The notes beneath the pieces are model-generated. The model did no database searches. It had not been told where the DNA came from and worked only from the letters and a program-made list of their open reading frames with translations. A stretch of DNA of 64,000 nt from Anastatus disparis (taxonomy: Eukaryota > Arthropoda > Insecta > Hymenoptera > Eupelmidae), in the NCBI GenBank assembly GCA_017163975.1, contig JAFFSR010000309.1, forward strand, positions 1,627,501-1,691,500, given 5' to 3'. Position numbers and translations under genes: made by a program. How positions within the stretch are numbered: the first letter of the stretch is position 1; every line of letters begins with the position of its first letter. Below are positions 44,786 to 57,224 of the stretch, one piece after another.

Positions 44786-47700
44786 TATGGTGAAAAGTGT
44801 TGCTAAAAGTTTGTCGAAACGTCTAGCAAAAGATCTAGTTATGAGTCTAGGAAAAAGTCTGGCGAAAAGTCTAGCAAAAAGTCTGGCAAAAAGTCTTGCG
44901 GAAAGTCTGGCAAAAGTCTTGCGGAAAGTCTGGCAAAATTCTAACAAAAAGTCTGGTGAAAAGCCTCCAGAAAGTCTGGCAAAATGTCTTGCGTAAAGTC
45001 TGGCAAAAAGTTTTTTGAAAAGTCTGGTGGAAAGTTTTGCGAAAAGTCTGTTAAAATATCTGGCAAAAGGTCGGGCGATGAGTCTAAGAAAAAGTCTAAC
45101 GGAAAGTCTAGCAAAAAGTCTTGTAGAAAGTCTTGCAGGAAGTCTGGCAAAACATCTTGCGTAGAGTCTGGCGAATAGTCTGGCAAAAAGTCTTGCGTAA
45201 AGTCTTGCAAAATGTTTTTCAAAAAGTATGGTGAAAAGTGTTGCTAAAAGTTTGTCGAAACGTCTGGCAAAAGATCTAGCCATGAGTCTAGGAAAAAGTC
45301 TGGCGAAAAGTCTAGCAAAAAGTCTAGCAGAACGTCTTGCGAATAGTCTGGCAAAATGTTTGATGAAAGTTTAATTTGATAAGTGCCTAATAAAAAGTCT
45401 GGCGAATAGTCTGGCAACAAGTCTTGCGTAAAGTCTGGCGATAATTTTTTCAATCAGTCTAATATAGAGTGTTGCGGAAAGTCTGTCCAAACGTAGGGCA
45501 AAAGGTCTGGCGATGAGTCTAGAAAAAAGGCACACGAAAATTCTAACAAAAAGTCTGGTGAAAAGTCGTCAGAAAGTCTGGCAAAATATCTTGCAATAAG
45601 TCTAGCAAAACGTCTTGCGAATAGTCTGGAAAAAGTTTTGCGAAAAGTCTGTTAAAATATCTGGCAAAAGGTCGGGCGATGAGTCTAAGAAAAAGTCCAA
45701 CAGAAAGTCTAGCAAAAAGTCTTGTAGAAAGACTTGCAGGAAGTCTGGCAAAACATCTTGCGTAGAGTCTGGCGGATAGTCTGGCAAAAAGTCTTGCGGA
45801 AAGTCTTGCAAAATGTTTTTCAAAAAGTATGGTGAAAAGTGTTGCTAAAAGTTTGTCGAAACGTCTAGCAAAAGATCTAGTTATGAGTCTAGGAAAAAGT
45901 CTGGCGAAAAGTCTAGCAAAAAGTCTGGCAAAAAGTCTTGCGGAAAGTCTGGCAAAAGTCTTGCGGAAAGTCTGGCAAAATTCTAACAAAAAGTCTGGTG
46001 AAAAGCCTCCAGAAAGTCTGGCAAAAGGTCTTGCGTAAAGTCTGGCAAAAAGTTTTTTGAAAAGTCTGGTGGAAAGTTTTGCGAAAAGTCTGTTAAAATA
46101 TCTGGCAAAAGGTCGGGCGATGAGTCTAAGAAAAAGTCTAACGGAAAGTCTAGCAAAAAGTCTTGTAGAAAGTCTTGCAGGAAGTCTGGCAAAACATCTT
46201 GCGTAGAGTCTGGCGAATAGTCTGGCAAAAAGTCTTGCGTAAAGTCTTGCAAAATGTTTTTCAAAAAGTATGGTGAAAAGTGTTGCTAAAAGTTTGTCGA
46301 AACGTCTGGCAAAAGATCTAGCCATGAGTCTAGGAAAAAGTCTGGCGAAAAGTCTAGCAAAAAGTCTAGCAGAACGTCTTGCGAATAGTCTGGCAAAATG
46401 TTTGATGAAAGTTTAATTTGATAAGTGCCTAATAAAAAGTCTGGCGAATAGTCTGGCAACAAGTCTTGCGTAAAGTCTGGCGATAATTTTTTCAATCAGT
46501 CTAATATAGAGTGTTGCGGAAAGTCTGTCCAAACGTAGGGCAAAAGGTCTGGCGATAAGTCTAGAAAAAAGGCACACGAAAATTCTAACAAAAAGTCTGG
46601 TGAAAAGTCGTCAGAAAGTCTGGCAAAATATCTTGCAATAAGTCTAGCAAAACGTCTTGCGAATAGTCTGGAAAAAGTTTTGCGAAAAGTCTGTTAAAAT
46701 ATCTGGCAAAAGGTCGGGCGATGAGTCTAAGAAAAGTCCAACAGAAAGTCTAGCAAAAGTCTTGTAGAAAGACTTGCAGGAAGTCTGGCAAAACATCTTG
46801 CGTAGAGTCTGGCGGATAGTCTGGCAAAAAGTCTTGCGGAAAGTCTTGCAAAATGTTTTTCAAAAAGTATGGTGAAAAGTGTTGCTAAAAGTTTGTCGAA
46901 ACGTCTAGCAAAAGATCTAGTTATGAGTCTAGGAAAAAGTCTGGCGAAAAGTCTAGCAAAAAGTCTGGCAAAAAGTCTTGCGGAAAGTCTGGCAAAAGTC
47001 TTGCGGAAAGTCTGGCAAAATTCTAACAAAAAGTCTGGTGAAAAGCCTCCAGAAAGTCTGGCAAAATGTCTTGCGTAAAGTCTGGCAAAAAGTTTTTTGA
47101 AAAGTCTGGTGGAAAGTTTTGCGAAAAGTCTGTTAAAATATCTGGCAAAAGGTCGGGCGATGAGTCTAAGAAAAAGTCTAACGGAAAGTCTAGCAAAAAG
47201 TCTTGTAGAAAGTCTTGCAGGAAGTCTGGCAAAACATCTTGCGTAGAGTCTGGCGAATAGTCTGGCAAAAAGTCTTGCGTAAAGTCTTGCAAAATGTTTT
47301 TCAAAAAGTATGGTGAAAAGTGTTGCTAAAAGTTTGTCGAAACGTCTGGCAAAAGATCTAGCCATGAGTCTAGGAAAAAGTCTGGCGAAAAGTCTAGCAA
47401 AAAGTCTAGCAGAACGTCTTGCGAATAGTCTGGCAAAATGTTTGATGAAAGTTTAATTTGATAAGTGCCTAATAAAAAGTCTGGCGAATAGTCTGGCAAC
47501 AAGTCTTGCGTAAAGTCTGGCGATAATTTTTTCAATCAGTCTAATATAGAGTGTTGCGGAAAGTCTGTCCAAACGTAGGGCAAAAGGTCTGGCGATGAGT
47601 CTAGAAAAAAGGCACACGAAAATTCTAACAAAAAGTCTGGTGAAAAGTCGTCAGAAAGTCTGGCAAAATATCTTGCAATAAGTCTAGCAAAACGTCTTGC

Positions 47701-48900
47701 GAATAGTCTGGAAAAAGTTTTGCGAAAAGTCTGTTAAAATATCTGGCAAAAGGTCGGGCGATGAGTCTAAGAAAAAGTCCAACAGAAAGTCTAGCAAAAA
47801 GTCTTGTAGAAAGACTTGCAGGAAGTCTGGCAAAACATCTTGCGTAGAGTCTGGCGGATAGTCTGGCAAAAAGTCTTGCGGAAAGTCTTGCAAAATGTTT
47901 TTCAAAAAGTATGGTGAAAAGTGTTGCTAAAAGTTTGTCGAAACGTCTAGCAAAAGATCTAGTTATGAGTCTAGGAAAAAGTCTGGCGAAAAGTCTAGCA
48001 AAAAGTCTGGCAAAAAGTCTTGCGGAAAGTCTGGCAAAAGTCTTGCGGAAAGTCTGGCAAAATTCTAACAAAAAAGTCTGGTGAAAAGCCTCCAGAAAGT
48101 CTGGCAAAATGTCTTGCGTAAAGTCTGGCAAAAAGTTTTTTGAAAAGTCTGGTGGAAAGTTTTGCGAAAAGTCTGTTAAAATATCTGGCAAAAGGTCGGG
48201 CGATGAGTCTAAGAAAAAGTCTAACGGAAAGTCTAGCAAAAAGTCTTGTAGAAAGTCTTGCAGGAAGTCTGGCAAAACATCTTGCGTAGAGTCTGGCGAA
48301 TAGTCTGGCAAAAAGTCTTGCGTAAAGTCTTGCAAAATGTTTTTCAAAAAGTATGGTGAAAAGTGTTGCTAAAAGTTTGTCGAAACGTCTGGCAAAAGAT
48401 CTAGCCATAAGTCTAGGAAAAAGTCTGGCGAAAAGTCTAGCAAAAAGTCTAGCAGAACGTCTTGCGAATAGTCTGGCAAAATGTTTGATGAAAGTTTAAT
48501 TTGATAAGTGCCTAATAAAAAGTCTGGCGAATAGTCTGGCAACAAGTCTTGCGTAAAGTCTGGCGATAATTTTTTCAATCAGTCTAATATAGAGTGTTGC
48601 GGAAAGTCTGTCCAAACGTAGGGCAAAAGGTCTGGCGATGAGTCTAGAAAAAAGGCACACGAAAATTCTAACAAAAAGTCTGGTGAAAAGTCGTCAGAAA
48701 GTCTGGCAAAATATCTTGCAATAAGTCTAGCAAAACGTCTTGCGAATAGTCTGGAAAAAGTTTTGCGAAAAGTCTGTTAAAATATCTGGCAAAAGGTCGG
48801 GCGATGAGTCTAAGAAAAAGTCCAACAGAAAGTCTAGCAAAAAGTCTTGTAGAAAGTCTTGCAGGAAGTCTGGCAAAACATCTTGCGTAGAGTCTGGTGA
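44786..48900. repeat. Higher-order repeat block B, ~1041-bp unit, about four copies
   Basis: ATGGTGAAAAGTGTTGCTAA before TCTAGTTATGAGTCTAGG recurs at 44787, 45829, 46869 and 47911 (steps of 1042, 1040 and 1042). AATTTGATAAGTGCCTAATA recurs at matching steps. Small indels mark individual copies: A-runs shortened near 46732-46760, one extra A near 48070. The fourth copy is cut short near 48900. Confidence 0.85.
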
Positions 48901-49899
48901 ATAGTCTGGCAAGAAGTGTTGCGGAAAGTCTGGCAAAATTCTGACAAAAAGTCTGGTGAAAAGCCTCCAGAAAGTCTGGCAAAATGTCTTGCAAAAAGTC
49001 TTGCGTAAAGTCTGGCAAAAAGTCTTGCGTAAAGTCTGGAAAGAAGTTTTTCAAAAAGTCTGGTGAAGAGTGATTCGAAAAGTCTCTTATAACGTCTGGC
49101 AAAAGATCAGGCGATGAGTCTAAGAAAAAGTCTGGCGGAGTCTAGCAAAAAGTCTGGGGATAAGTCTCGCAGGAAGTCTAGAAAATGTCTTTTAAAAAGT
49201 CTAGCATAATATCTAGGGAATAGTCTGGCAAAAAGTCTTGCGTAAAGTCTGGCAAAAAGTTTCAGAAAAGGTCTGGTGAAAAGTGTTGCTAAAAGTCTAT
49301 TGAAACGTCTGGCAAGAGGTCTTGCGATGAATCTAGGAAAAAGTCTGGCGAAAAGTCTAACAAAAAGTCAGGTAGAAAGTCTTGCAGGAAGTCTGGCAAA
49401 AGGTCTTGCACAAAGACTAGCAGAATTTCTTACGGATAGTCTGGCAAAAAGTCCTGCGTAAAGTCTGGCAAAAAGTTTTTAAAAAAGTCTGGTGAAAAGT
49501 GTTGCGAAAAGTCTGTCGAAACGTCTGGCAAAAGATCTGGCGATAAGTCTAGAAAGAAGTCTGGCGAAAAGTCTAGCAAAAAGTCTGGTAAACAGTCTTG
49601 CCGGAAGTCTAGCAAAACGTCTTGCAAAAAGTCTAGCAGAACGTCTTGCGAATAGTCTGACAAAATGTTTGAAGAAAGTCTAATTTGATAAGTGTCTAAT
49701 AAAAAGTCTGGCGAATAGTCTAGCAAAAATTTTTTCAAATAGTCTGGTGGAAAGTTTTGCGATAAGTCTGTCAAAATATCTGGCGAAAGGTCGGGCGATG
49801 AGTCTAAGAAAAAGTCTGCCGGAAAGTCTAGCAAAAAGTTTTGTAACAAGTCTTGCAGAAACTCTGGCAAAAAGTCTTGCGTAAAGTCTGGCAAATAGT

Positions 49900-52800
49900 C
49901 TGGCAAAAAGTCTTACGAAAAGTCTGACAAAATCTTTTTCAAAAAGTATGGTGCAGAGTGTTGCTTAAAGTTTGTCGAAACGTCTGGCAAAAGATCTAGC
50001 CATGAGTCTAGGTAAAAGTCTGGCGGAAAGTCTAGCATAAAGTCTGGATGGAAGTCTTGCGTGAAGTCTGCCAAAAAGTCTTGCGTGAAGTCTGGCAAAA
50101 AGTTTTTCAAAAAGTCTAATAAAGAGTGTTGCGGAAAGTCTGTCAAAACGTCTGGCAAAAGGTCTGGCGATGAGTCTAAGAAAATGTCTGGCAGAAAGTC
50201 TAGCAAAAAGTCTTGTAGAAAGTCTTGCAGGAAGTCTAGCCAAACGTCTTGCGTAGAGTCTGGCGAATAGTCTGACAAAAAATCTTGCGGAAAGTCTGGC
50301 AAAATGTTCTTTAAAAAGTATGGTAAAAAGTGTTGCTAAAAGTTTGTCGAAACGTTTGGCAAAAGATCTAGCTATGGGTCTAGGAAAAAGTCTGGCGAAA
50401 AGTCTAGCAAAACGTCTGGCAAAAAGTCTTGCGGAAAGTCTGGCAAAATTCTAACAAAATATCTGGTAAAAAGCCTCCAGGAAGTCTGGCAAAATGTCTA
50501 ACAAAAAGTCTAGCAAAACGTCTTGCGAATAGTCTGGAAAAAGTCTTGCGTAAAGTCTGGCAAAAACTCTTGCGTAAAGTCTAGCTAAAAGTTCTTAAAA
50601 ATTATGGTGGAAAGTTTAGCAAAAAGTCTTGTAGAAAGTCTTGCAGGAAGTCTGGCAAAACGTCTTGCGTAGAGTCTGGCGAATAGTTTGGCAAAAAGTC
50701 TTGCGTAAAGTCTGGCAAACAGATCTAGCGATGAGTCTAGAAAAAGTCTGGCAAAAACTCTTGCGTAAAGTCTAGCTAAAAGTTCTTAAAAATTATGGTG
50801 GAAAGTCTAGCAAAAAGTCTTGTAGAAAGTCTCGCAGGAAGTCTGACAAAATGTCTTGCAAAAAGTCTAGTAAAATGTCTTGCTAATAGTCTGGCAAAAA
50901 GTCTTACGTAAAGTCTGGCAAAAAGTTTTTAAAAAGGTCTGGTGAAAAGTGTTGCTAAAAGTTCTGTTGAAACGTCTGGCAAAAATTCTCGTGATAAGTC
51001 TAGGTAAAAGTCTGGCGAAAAGTGTAACAAAAAGTCAGGTAGAAAGTCTTGCAGGAAGTCTGGCAAAAAGTCTTGCACAAAGTCTAGCAGAATTTCTTAC
51101 GGATAGTCTGGCAAAAAGTCCTGCGTAAAGTCTGGCAAAAAGTTTTTAAAAATGTCTGGAGAAAAGTGTTGCGAAAAGTCTAGCAAAATCTTTTGCGAAT
51201 AGTCTGGCAAAAAGTCTTGCGTGAAGTCTGCCAAAAAGTCTTGCGTGAAGTCTGGCAAAAAGTTTTTCAAAAAGTCTAATAAAGAGTGTTGCGGAAAGTC
51301 TGTCAAAACGTCTGGCAAAAGGTCTGGCGATGAGTCTAAGAAAATGTCTGGCAGAAAGTCTAGCAAAAAGTCTTGTAGAAAGTCTTGCAGGAAGTCTAGC
51401 CAAACGTCTTGCGTAGAGTCTGGCGAATAGTCTGACAAAAAATCTTGCGGAAAGTCTGGCAAAATGTTTCTTAAAAAGTATGGTAAAAAGTGTTGCTAAA
51501 AGTTTGTCGAAACGTTTGGCAAAAGATCTAGCTATGGGTCTAGGAAAAAGTCTGGCGAAAAGTCTAGCAAAGCGTCTGGCAAAAAGTCTTGCGGAAAGTC
51601 TGGCAAAATTCTAACAAAATATCTGGTAAAAAGCCTTCAGGAAGTCTGGCAAAATGTCTTGCAAAAAGTCTAGCAAAACGTCTTGCGAATAGTCTGGAAA
51701 AAGTCTTGCGTAAAGTCTGGCAAAAACTCTTGCGTAAAGTCTAGCTAAAAGTTCTTAAAAATTATGGTGGAAAGTTTAGCAAAAAGTCTTGTAGAAAGTC
51801 TTGCAGGAAGTCTGGCAAAACGTCTTGCGTAGAGTCTGGCGAATAGTTTGGCAAAAAGTCTTGCGTAAAGTCTGGCAAACAGATCTAGCGATGAGTCTAG
51901 GAAAAAGTCTGGCAAAAACTCTTGCGTAAAGTCTAGCTAAAAGTTCTTAAAAATTATGGTGGAAAGTCTAGCAAAAAGTCTTGTAGAAAGTCTCGCAGGA
52001 AGTCTGACAAAATGTCTTGCAAAAAGTCTAGTAAAATGTCTTGCGAATAGTCTGGCAAAAAGTCTTACGTAAAGTCTGGCAAAAAGTTTTTAAAAAGGTC
52101 TGGTGAAAAGTGTTGCTAAAAGTTCTGTTGAAACGTCTGGCAAAAGTTCTCGTGATAAGTTTAGGTAAAAGTCTGGCGAAAAGTGTAACAAAAAGTCAGG
52201 TAGAAAGTCTTGCAGGAAGTCTGGCAAAAAGTCTTGCACAAAGTCTAGCAGAATTTCTTACGGATAGTCTGGCAAAAAGTCCTGCGTAAAGTCTGGCAAA
52301 AAGTTTTTAAAAATGTCTGGAGAAAAGTGTTGCGAAAAGTCTAGCAAAATCTTTTGCGAATAGTCTGGCAAAAAGTCTTGCGTGAAGTCTGCCAAAAAGT
52401 CTTGCGTGAAGTCTGGCAAAAAGTTTTTCAAAAAGTCTAATAAAGAGTGTTGCGGAAAGTCTGTCAAAACGTCTGGCAAAAGGTCTGGCGATGAGTCTAA
52501 GAAAATGTCTGGCAGAAAGTCTAGCAAAAAGTCTTGTAGAAAGTCTTGCAGGAAGTCTAGCCAAACGTCTTGCGTAGAGTCTGGCGAATAGTCTGACAAA
52601 AAATCTTGCGGAAAGTCTGGCAAAATGTTTTTTAAAAAGTATGGTAAAAAGTGTTGCTAAAAGTTTGTCGAAACGTCTGGCAAAAGATCTAGCTATGGGT
52701 CTAGGAAAAAGTCTGGCGAAAAGTCTAGCAAAACGTCTGGCAAAAAGTCTTGCGGAAAGTCTGGCAAAATTCTAACAAAATATCTGGTAAAAAGCCTCCA

Positions 52801-53540
52801 GGAAGTCTGGCAAAATGTCTTGCAAAAAGTCTAGCAAAACGTCTTGCGAATAGTCTGGAAAAAGTCTTGCGTAAAGTCTGGCAAAAACTCTTGCGTAAAG
52901 TCTAGCTAAAAGTTCTTAAAAATTATGGTGGAAAGTTTAGCAAAAAGTCTTGTAGAAAGTCTTGCAGGAAGTCTGGCAAAACGTCTTGCGTAGAGTCTGG
53001 CGAATAGTCTGGCAAAAAGTCTTGCGTAAAGTCTGGCAAACAGATCTAGCGATGAGTCTAGGAAAAAGTCTGGCAAAAACTCTTGCGTAAAGTCTAGCTA
53101 AAAGTTCTTAAAAATTATGGTGGAAAGTCTAGCAAAAAGTCTTGTAGAAAGTCTCGCAGGAAGTCTGACAAAATGTCTTGCAAAAAGTCTAGTAAAATGT
53201 CTTGCGAATAGTCTGGCAAAAAGTCTTACGTAAAGTCTGGCAAAAAGTTTGTAAAAAGGTCTGGTGAAAAGTGTTGCTAAAAGTTCTGTTGAAACGTCTG
53301 GCAAAAGTTCTCGTGATAAGTCTAGGTAAAAGTCTGGCGAAAAGTGTAACAAAAAGTCAGGTAGAAAGTCTTGCAGGAAGTCTGGCAAAAAGTCTTGCAC
53401 AAAGTCTAGCAGAATTTCTTACGGATAGTCTGGCAAAAAGTCCTGCGTAAAGTCTGGCAAAAAGTTTTTAAAAATGTCTGGAGAAAAGTGTTGCGAAAAG
53501 TCTAGCAAAATCTTTTGCGAATAGTCTGGCAAAAAGTTTT
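49900..53540. repeat. Higher-order repeat block C, ~1160-bp unit, about three copies
   Basis: TGAAGTCTGCCAAAAAGTCT recurs at about 50067, 51227 and 52387. AAAAATTATGGTGGAAAGTT-like landmarks recur at the same 1160-1161-bp step. Confidence 0.85.
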
Positions 53541-54718
53541 TAAAAAGGTCTGGTGAAAAGTGTTGCTAAAAGTTCTGTTGAAACGTTTGGCAAAAGGTCT
53601 CCTGATAAGTCTAGGTAAAAGTCTGGCGAAAAGCCTAGCAAAAAGTCTGGTAGAAAGTCTTGCAGGAAGTCTGGCGAAAAGTCTGGCGAATAGTTTGGCA
53701 AAAAGTCTTGCGTAAAGTCTGGCAAAAAAGGCCTGCGTAAAGTCTGGCAAAAAGTTTTTTAAAAAGTTTGGTGAAAAGTTTTGCGAAAAGTTCGTCAAAA
53801 CGTCTGGCAAAAGATCTAGCGATGAGTCTAGGAAAAAGTCTGGCGAAAATTCTAACAAAAAGTCTGGGGAAAAGTCTCGCAGGAAGTTTGGCAAAATGTT
53901 TTGCGAATAGTCTGGCAAAAAGTCTTGCGTAAAGTCTGGCAAAAAGGTTTTAAAAAGGTCTGGTGAAAAGTGTTGTTAAAAGTTCTGTTGAAACGTCTGG
54001 CAAAAGGTCTCGTGATGAGTCTAGGTAAAAGTCTGGCGAAAAGCCTAGCAAAATGTCTGGTAGAAAGTCTTGCAGGAAGTCTGGCAAAAAGTCTTGCGGG
54101 AAGTCTGGCAAAATGTTTTTCAAAAAGTATGGTGAAAAGTGTTGCTAAAAGTTTATCGAAACGTCTGGCAAAAGATCTAGCTATGAGTCTAGGTAAAAGT
54201 CTGGCGAAAAGTCTAGCAAAAAGTCTGGATGGAAGTCTTGCGTAAAGTCTGGAGTAAAGTTTTTCAAAAAGTCTGGCAAAAAGTCTTGCGTAGAGTCTGC
54301 CAAAAAGTCTTGCGTAAAGTCTGGCAATAAGTTTTCCAAAAAGTCTAATAAAGGGTGTTGCGGAAAGTCTGTAGAAACGTCTGGCAAAAGGTCTGGCGAT
54401 GAGTCTAAGAAAAAGTCTGGCGAAAAGTCTAGCAAAAAGTCTTGTAGAAAGTCTTGCAGGATGTCTGGCAAAACGTCTTGCGTAGAGTCTGGCGAATAGT
54501 CTGGCAAAAAGTCTTGCGGGAAGTCTGGCAAAATGTTTTTCAAAAAGTATGGTGAAAAGTGTTGCTAAAAGTTTGTCGAAACGTCTGGCAAAAGATCTAG
54601 CCATGAGTCTAGAAAAAAGTCTGGCGAAAAGTTTCTCAAAAAGTCTGGTGGAAAGTGTTGCGAAAAGTCTGTCGAAACGTCTGGGAAAAGGTCTGGCGAA
54701 AACTTTGGCGATAAGTCT

Positions 54719-54825
54719 GGCAAAAACCTCGGTGAAATATCTTGCTAGAATTCTGGAAAAAAGTCTTGCTACAATCATGGCTAAAATTATAACAAAATAT
54801 CTGTCTGAGATCCTACTTAATAGTT
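54719..54825. repeat. Satellite-edge direct repeat, right copy
   Basis: Matches 42801-42905 (TGAAATATCTTGCTAGAATT ... ATATCTGTCTGAGATCCTAC). Beyond 54830 no 12-mers are found. Confidence 0.8.
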
Positions 54826-54830
54826 TTATC

Positions 54831-55904
54831 GTTACAATAAAATTTGTAAGACTAGTGCGGAAAACTCAAAGATCCCATTATAATACTATACATAAAAATT
54901 TATAATACAAACTTTCAATGTATCATACTTTGAGGTTAGGTTTGTCGTGCTTATAATATTATAATAAGTTACAATTCCAGACGCTAGAAAGAATAAGAAT
55001 TCGGCAAATAAAATGGTAACTAATGTAGCAAATAATCAGACAAACAAAAAGGTTAAAAAGTTTGAAAATAATATCATAAAAAGTTATTGAAAAACCTGAT
55101 ATAGAATCTAGCGTGGTCTGCTTTCTTTTTTTAGACTCTCAATTAATAATTAGTACATTTTGTAACGGTAAAAAAGCCTTTTTATACCAGTTGCAAATCG
55201 TATTTTTTACCATGAGAGCCAAGAAAGAGCAACGAAGTTGCGATTTTGGGGTTAGAATGCCAAACAAATTATTCTGATATTAAGAATATTATGATTTCTA
55301 ATAAATACACTAAGAATGTCTATTTTTACATTCAAATGACTTCTTAAATGTATACTTTTTGGAAATTAAAATACTATCTAAATAGTAAATATTTAATCGT
55401 ATAAATAATATATTACCACTCAACAGATTCTTGAATTTTATTTAAAAAATATTATCACTTATGTACAAAGTGGAAAAAAATTTTTAATTTTAACACACAT
55501 AAGTGTTACAGATAAACCACAAATTTTTGTGTTAAAATTTACAAATTTTATTTCTGTAATTTACGAAGTTAAAATTATAACATAATTCATGAATAATATA
55601 AAATTTTGAATAATAAAATTTGTAAATTTTCAAATTTATTTGTATTAAAATATAATGGTTGAAATGATGATTAGATAGTAAATAATGACTTTCTTGTATT
55701 TCTTTCTGTTAATATATTTAAAAAGAAGAGAGATAAAAAAATATAAGAAAAAGGATAAAATGATGGATGTTGGCGTGGATCAATAAAATCATAAACAAAC
55801 TAATCTTATTTGATAATATAACATTGTTGTTTAAAGGCGAACGTAAACAAGTGATTCCGAAAAGAGCCGATCATTTTTTAATATGAGTATGCCATAGAAA
55901 TAGA
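54831..55904. other. AT-rich stretch, nothing recognised
   Basis: At 55440-55640 several AAATTTTTGTGTTAAAATT-like segments occur in both orientations, perhaps an old foldback. No gene is seen. Confidence 0.4.
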
Positions 55905-55979
55905 GCCGGTTAGTGGCTCAGTCGGTAGAGCGTTGGATTCGTAGTCGTGGGGTTCTGTGTTCGAATCCCGCTCTCGGCA
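55905..55979 (+). tRNA. tRNA-like sequence, probably a tRNA pseudogene or SINE head
   Basis: A good A box (TGGCTCAGTCGG) and B box (GTTCGAATCCC), and a D arm GCTC-AGTCGGTA-GAGC, are present. The loop TTCGTAG would give anticodon CGT. The anticodon stem (TTGGA/TCGTG) does not pair, the T stem is weak, and the acceptor pairs at only about four of seven positions (GCCGG.../...CGGC). A functional tRNA-Thr is therefore unlikely. No clear SINE tail is seen. Confidence 0.5.
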
Positions 55980-56684
55980 ACCGATTGATAAAGGCACCAT
56001 TTTACGTTACATGTGCTTTGTTCACAAACACACTTACAAGCTCCGTTGCTGATTAACATCACAAGTAGCATAAATATAGCGACGTTAAAGAGAGAAAAAA
56101 AGTATAAAAATTTTTGGACTTACGTCATTATAAAATATCACCAATAATAGTTTGTAATTATTGATGATAAGTTATTAATATTATTGTTATTGTTATAATT
56201 ATTTATTATTATAGAAAGATTTAAGCACTGCGCGTCTGAAATCTGCTCACTATGTATGCTTATTCGGGGCGAAAAAACTTTTATTTCGCTCAGTCGCTAA
56301 CTACGACGAGCTTGAAAACGCTATTAAAAATATTTGTATCATAATATAGTAATAATTAAACCAATACTGATTCTCCCTAAGTTCCCAATACTGTACCAGT
56401 TTATTAAACATATGTAACTGTTGTTCAATATTAATCGTATAGGAATAGCACATCTACCTCACAGTGCAATTTTTAATGCAACGTTAGAATAACTTTTTAA
56501 ATATAGATTGTTTAATATTAAGGTCGCTCATCCGCCTAGGACCGTATCATGTTTTGGATCCCTGGGTAATATTTGTATTATTGCACATTTTTATAAATGA
56601 ATATACTCTATACATCTCAATTATAACTATTATTATTTTAAAAACAAAAATCATTGCATAAGTAAAAGCGTAGAAAAATCAATC
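55980..56684. other. Stretch without recognised genes
   Basis: AT-rich, with short GC-containing patches at 56225-56300 and 56520-56560. No supported feature. Confidence 0.4.
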
Positions 56685-56835
56685 TTAAAAAGTCTTGTGA
56701 ACCATCAATTATAGAATGTGGCTTTAAATTGCATGAATCCTAGTATTTGTTGTATATTATAAGCACATTAATTTAAAAATTTATAGATTATTACTGATAA
56801 AAAATATTCTTTCTAAAAATGAATATTTATGAAGC

Positions 56836-57224
56836 TTAAGAAGGGGCCGAACTATCTGTCTTTGTCTAATAGCGTTTTTCATCATTTATGTAAACACTAT
56901 TCGGTATAACAAGAAAAAAATAGCAGCCCCCGCTAGATATTAGTATAATTAGTAAATTTTGTAATAACAACCAAATTTTTTACTGCATAGTTTTTGACTA
57001 ATTAGAGACCTACTAGCAATCTAGAATATAACCTATCTTTTTTTGGTAGGTCTCTAATTATTCAAAAACTACGCAGTGAAAAAATTTGGTTGTTATTACA
57101 AAATTTACTTATTATACTAATATCTAGCGGGGGCTGCTATTTTTTTCTTGTTATACCGGATAGTGTTTACATAAATGATGAAAAACACTATTAGACAAAG
57201 ACAGATAGTTCGGCCCCTTCTTAA
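56836..57224. mobile_element. 389-bp TTAA foldback MITE (group 1), copy 1
   Basis: The ends are TTAAGAAGGGGCCGAACTAT and its inverse. The arms pair fully (TTTACATAAATGATGAAAAA, GCAGCCCCCGCTAGATATTA, ACCTACYAGC). A nearly identical copy lies at 59329-59717. The terminal block resembles the element at 1675-2063. Confidence 0.9.

Larger units (their letters stand above)
41836..54830. repeat. ~13-kb minisatellite array, 12-bp unit
   Basis: Nearly the whole span is built from AAAAGTCTGGCA / AAAAGTCTTGCG-type 12-mers with variants, plus recurring irregular segments (TTGATAAGTGCCTAATAAAA; TTTGTCGAAACGTCTAGCAA). A foldback element (41906-42649) interrupts the left end. Because 12 is divisible by 3 and stops are rare, several frames stay open on both strands: plus reads SLAKSLAESLA; minus reads ARLFARL or PDFLQDFLPDF. 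Open runs reach 308 codons (53852-54778, minus). They break wherever copies differ by an indel, have no non-repeat domain, and I treat them as non-coding. Copies within each higher-order block are nearly identical, so amplification is recent. Confidence 0.9.

Noticed and set aside
43401..54778. Long ORFs in the minisatellite (for example 44432-45283 and 53852-54778, minus)
   Set aside because: They are translations of the 12-bp repeat, overlap on both strands, contain no domain and break at copy-to-copy indels.
55905..55979. Functional tRNA-Thr (CGT)
   Set aside because: The anticodon stem does not pair and the acceptor and T stems are weak; kept only as tRNA-like.
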